A DNA stretch of 5,883 nt from Cellvibrionales bacterium UBA2511 (GTDB lineage: Bacteria > Pseudomonadota > Gammaproteobacteria > Pseudomonadales > Porticoccaceae), in contig DDNV01000073.1 of NCBI GenBank assembly GCA_002341315.1, positions 16,262-22,144 of the forward strand, read 5' to 3'. Position numbers and translations under genes: made by a program. The notes beneath the pieces are model-generated. The model searched no databases and was not told the origin of the DNA. It saw only the letters and a list, made by a program, of their open reading frames with translations. Shown one piece after another: positions 5,512 through 5,883 of this stretch (its first letter is position 1; each line of letters begins with the position of its first letter).

Positions 5512-5883
5512 ATGGCAACAAAAAATGATGGATTGAATCTGGGTAAGGACAAGCAGCCGGAGTCACCGGCTGGAAAAAAGGGAAAAGGTGGGATGAAGAA
5601 AATAGTCATTATTGTATTGGTCGTTGTGTTGTTCCTGGCGGTCGGCGGCGGTGCAGCATTTTTTATGATGGGTGATAGCGATACCCCGAGTTCTGGCGAG
5701 CAAGGCAACGAAGTCGTGGAACAACCGGTGGTTGAAGAACGCGAGCCGATTTATTTGCCTTTGGATCCCGCCTTTGTGGTCAATTTCGAGCACAAGGGCA
5801 CGATTCGCTACCTCCAGTTAAGCCTGCAGGTGATGGCTTATGATCAAAAGGTGGTGGACAAGATCCAGGCCAACATGCCGGCA
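5512..5883 (+). CDS. fliL: Flagellar basal body-associated protein FliL, N-terminal part (3' end outside window)
   Basis: FliL is a single-pass inner-membrane protein that rings the stator units and affects torque, swarming and, in some species, motility itself. The frame is open from ATG 5512 to the window edge, giving 124 residues of an expected ~160-170. A short Lys/Gly-rich cytoplasmic segment (1-30) precedes a transmembrane helix at about residues 31-53 (IVIIVLVVVLFLAVGGG). A Glu-rich linker follows (about 60-80), then the start of the conserved periplasmic domain: YLPLDPAFVVNFEHKG and IRYLQLSLQVMAYDQKVVD. GGA lies 8 nt before the ATG. An in-frame ATG at 5593 sits right at the membrane segment and would drop the cytoplasmic part, so it is less likely. 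Transcription probably comes from the sigma-54 promoter upstream. Confidence 0.95.
   Translation, partial: MATKNDGLNLGKDKQPESPAGKKGKGGMKKIVIIVLVVVLFLAVGGGAAFFMMGDSDTPSSGEQGNEVVEQPVVEEREPIYLPLDPAFVVNFEHKGTIRYLQLSLQVMAYDQKVVDKIQANMPA

Noticed and set aside
1..5883. CRISPR arrays, transposons, tRNA/rRNA genes, defence or other novel systems
   Set aside because: No arrays of repeats, transposase-like genes or RNA-gene sequences were seen; all coding space is taken by standard flagellar genes.

Overview
The window is a segment of a bacterial flagellar gene cluster, all on the + strand, in the order fliF (3' end only), fliG, fliH, fliI, fliJ, fliK, fliL (5' part only). Gene order, protein lengths and promoter type point to a polarly flagellated gammaproteobacterium of the Pseudomonas/Vibrio/marine-gamma kind. 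Two sigma-54 type promoters and one FleQ-like box fit an RpoN-controlled flagellar hierarchy. The enteric FlhDC/sigma-28 scheme is not suggested. I cannot name the genus.

Layout. Bases 1-4097 are a tightly packed run, fliF-fliG-fliH-fliI-fliJ, in which every neighbouring pair overlaps (8, 8, 4 and 14 bp). This suggests one transcript with translational coupling. Two of these genes, fliH and fliI, appear to start at TTG. A 54-bp gap (4098-4151) follows and carries a near-consensus sigma-54 promoter, then fliK with a GTG start. A 259-bp non-coding stretch (5253-5511) separates fliK from fliL. It holds a pyrimidine-rich tract, possible hairpins, an inverted repeat resembling the FleQ operator, an A-rich tract, a second sigma-54 promoter and a GC-rich leader hairpin. 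fliL runs off the right edge.

How the genes work together. FliF builds the MS ring and its C-terminal tail holds FliG, the rotor and switch protein that receives stator torque. FliI (ATPase), FliH (its regulator and stator) and FliJ (central coiled-coil stalk) form the cytoplasmic ATPase complex of the flagellar type III export apparatus. FliK is exported and measures hook length, then switches export specificity. FliL is an inner-membrane protein associated with the basal body and stator units.

Nothing in the coding part looks like an undescribed system; every gene is a recognisable, intact family member apart from truncation at the window edges. The most informative content is regulatory: two separate sigma-54 promoters placed one before fliK and one before fliL, with a candidate master-regulator site upstream of the second.
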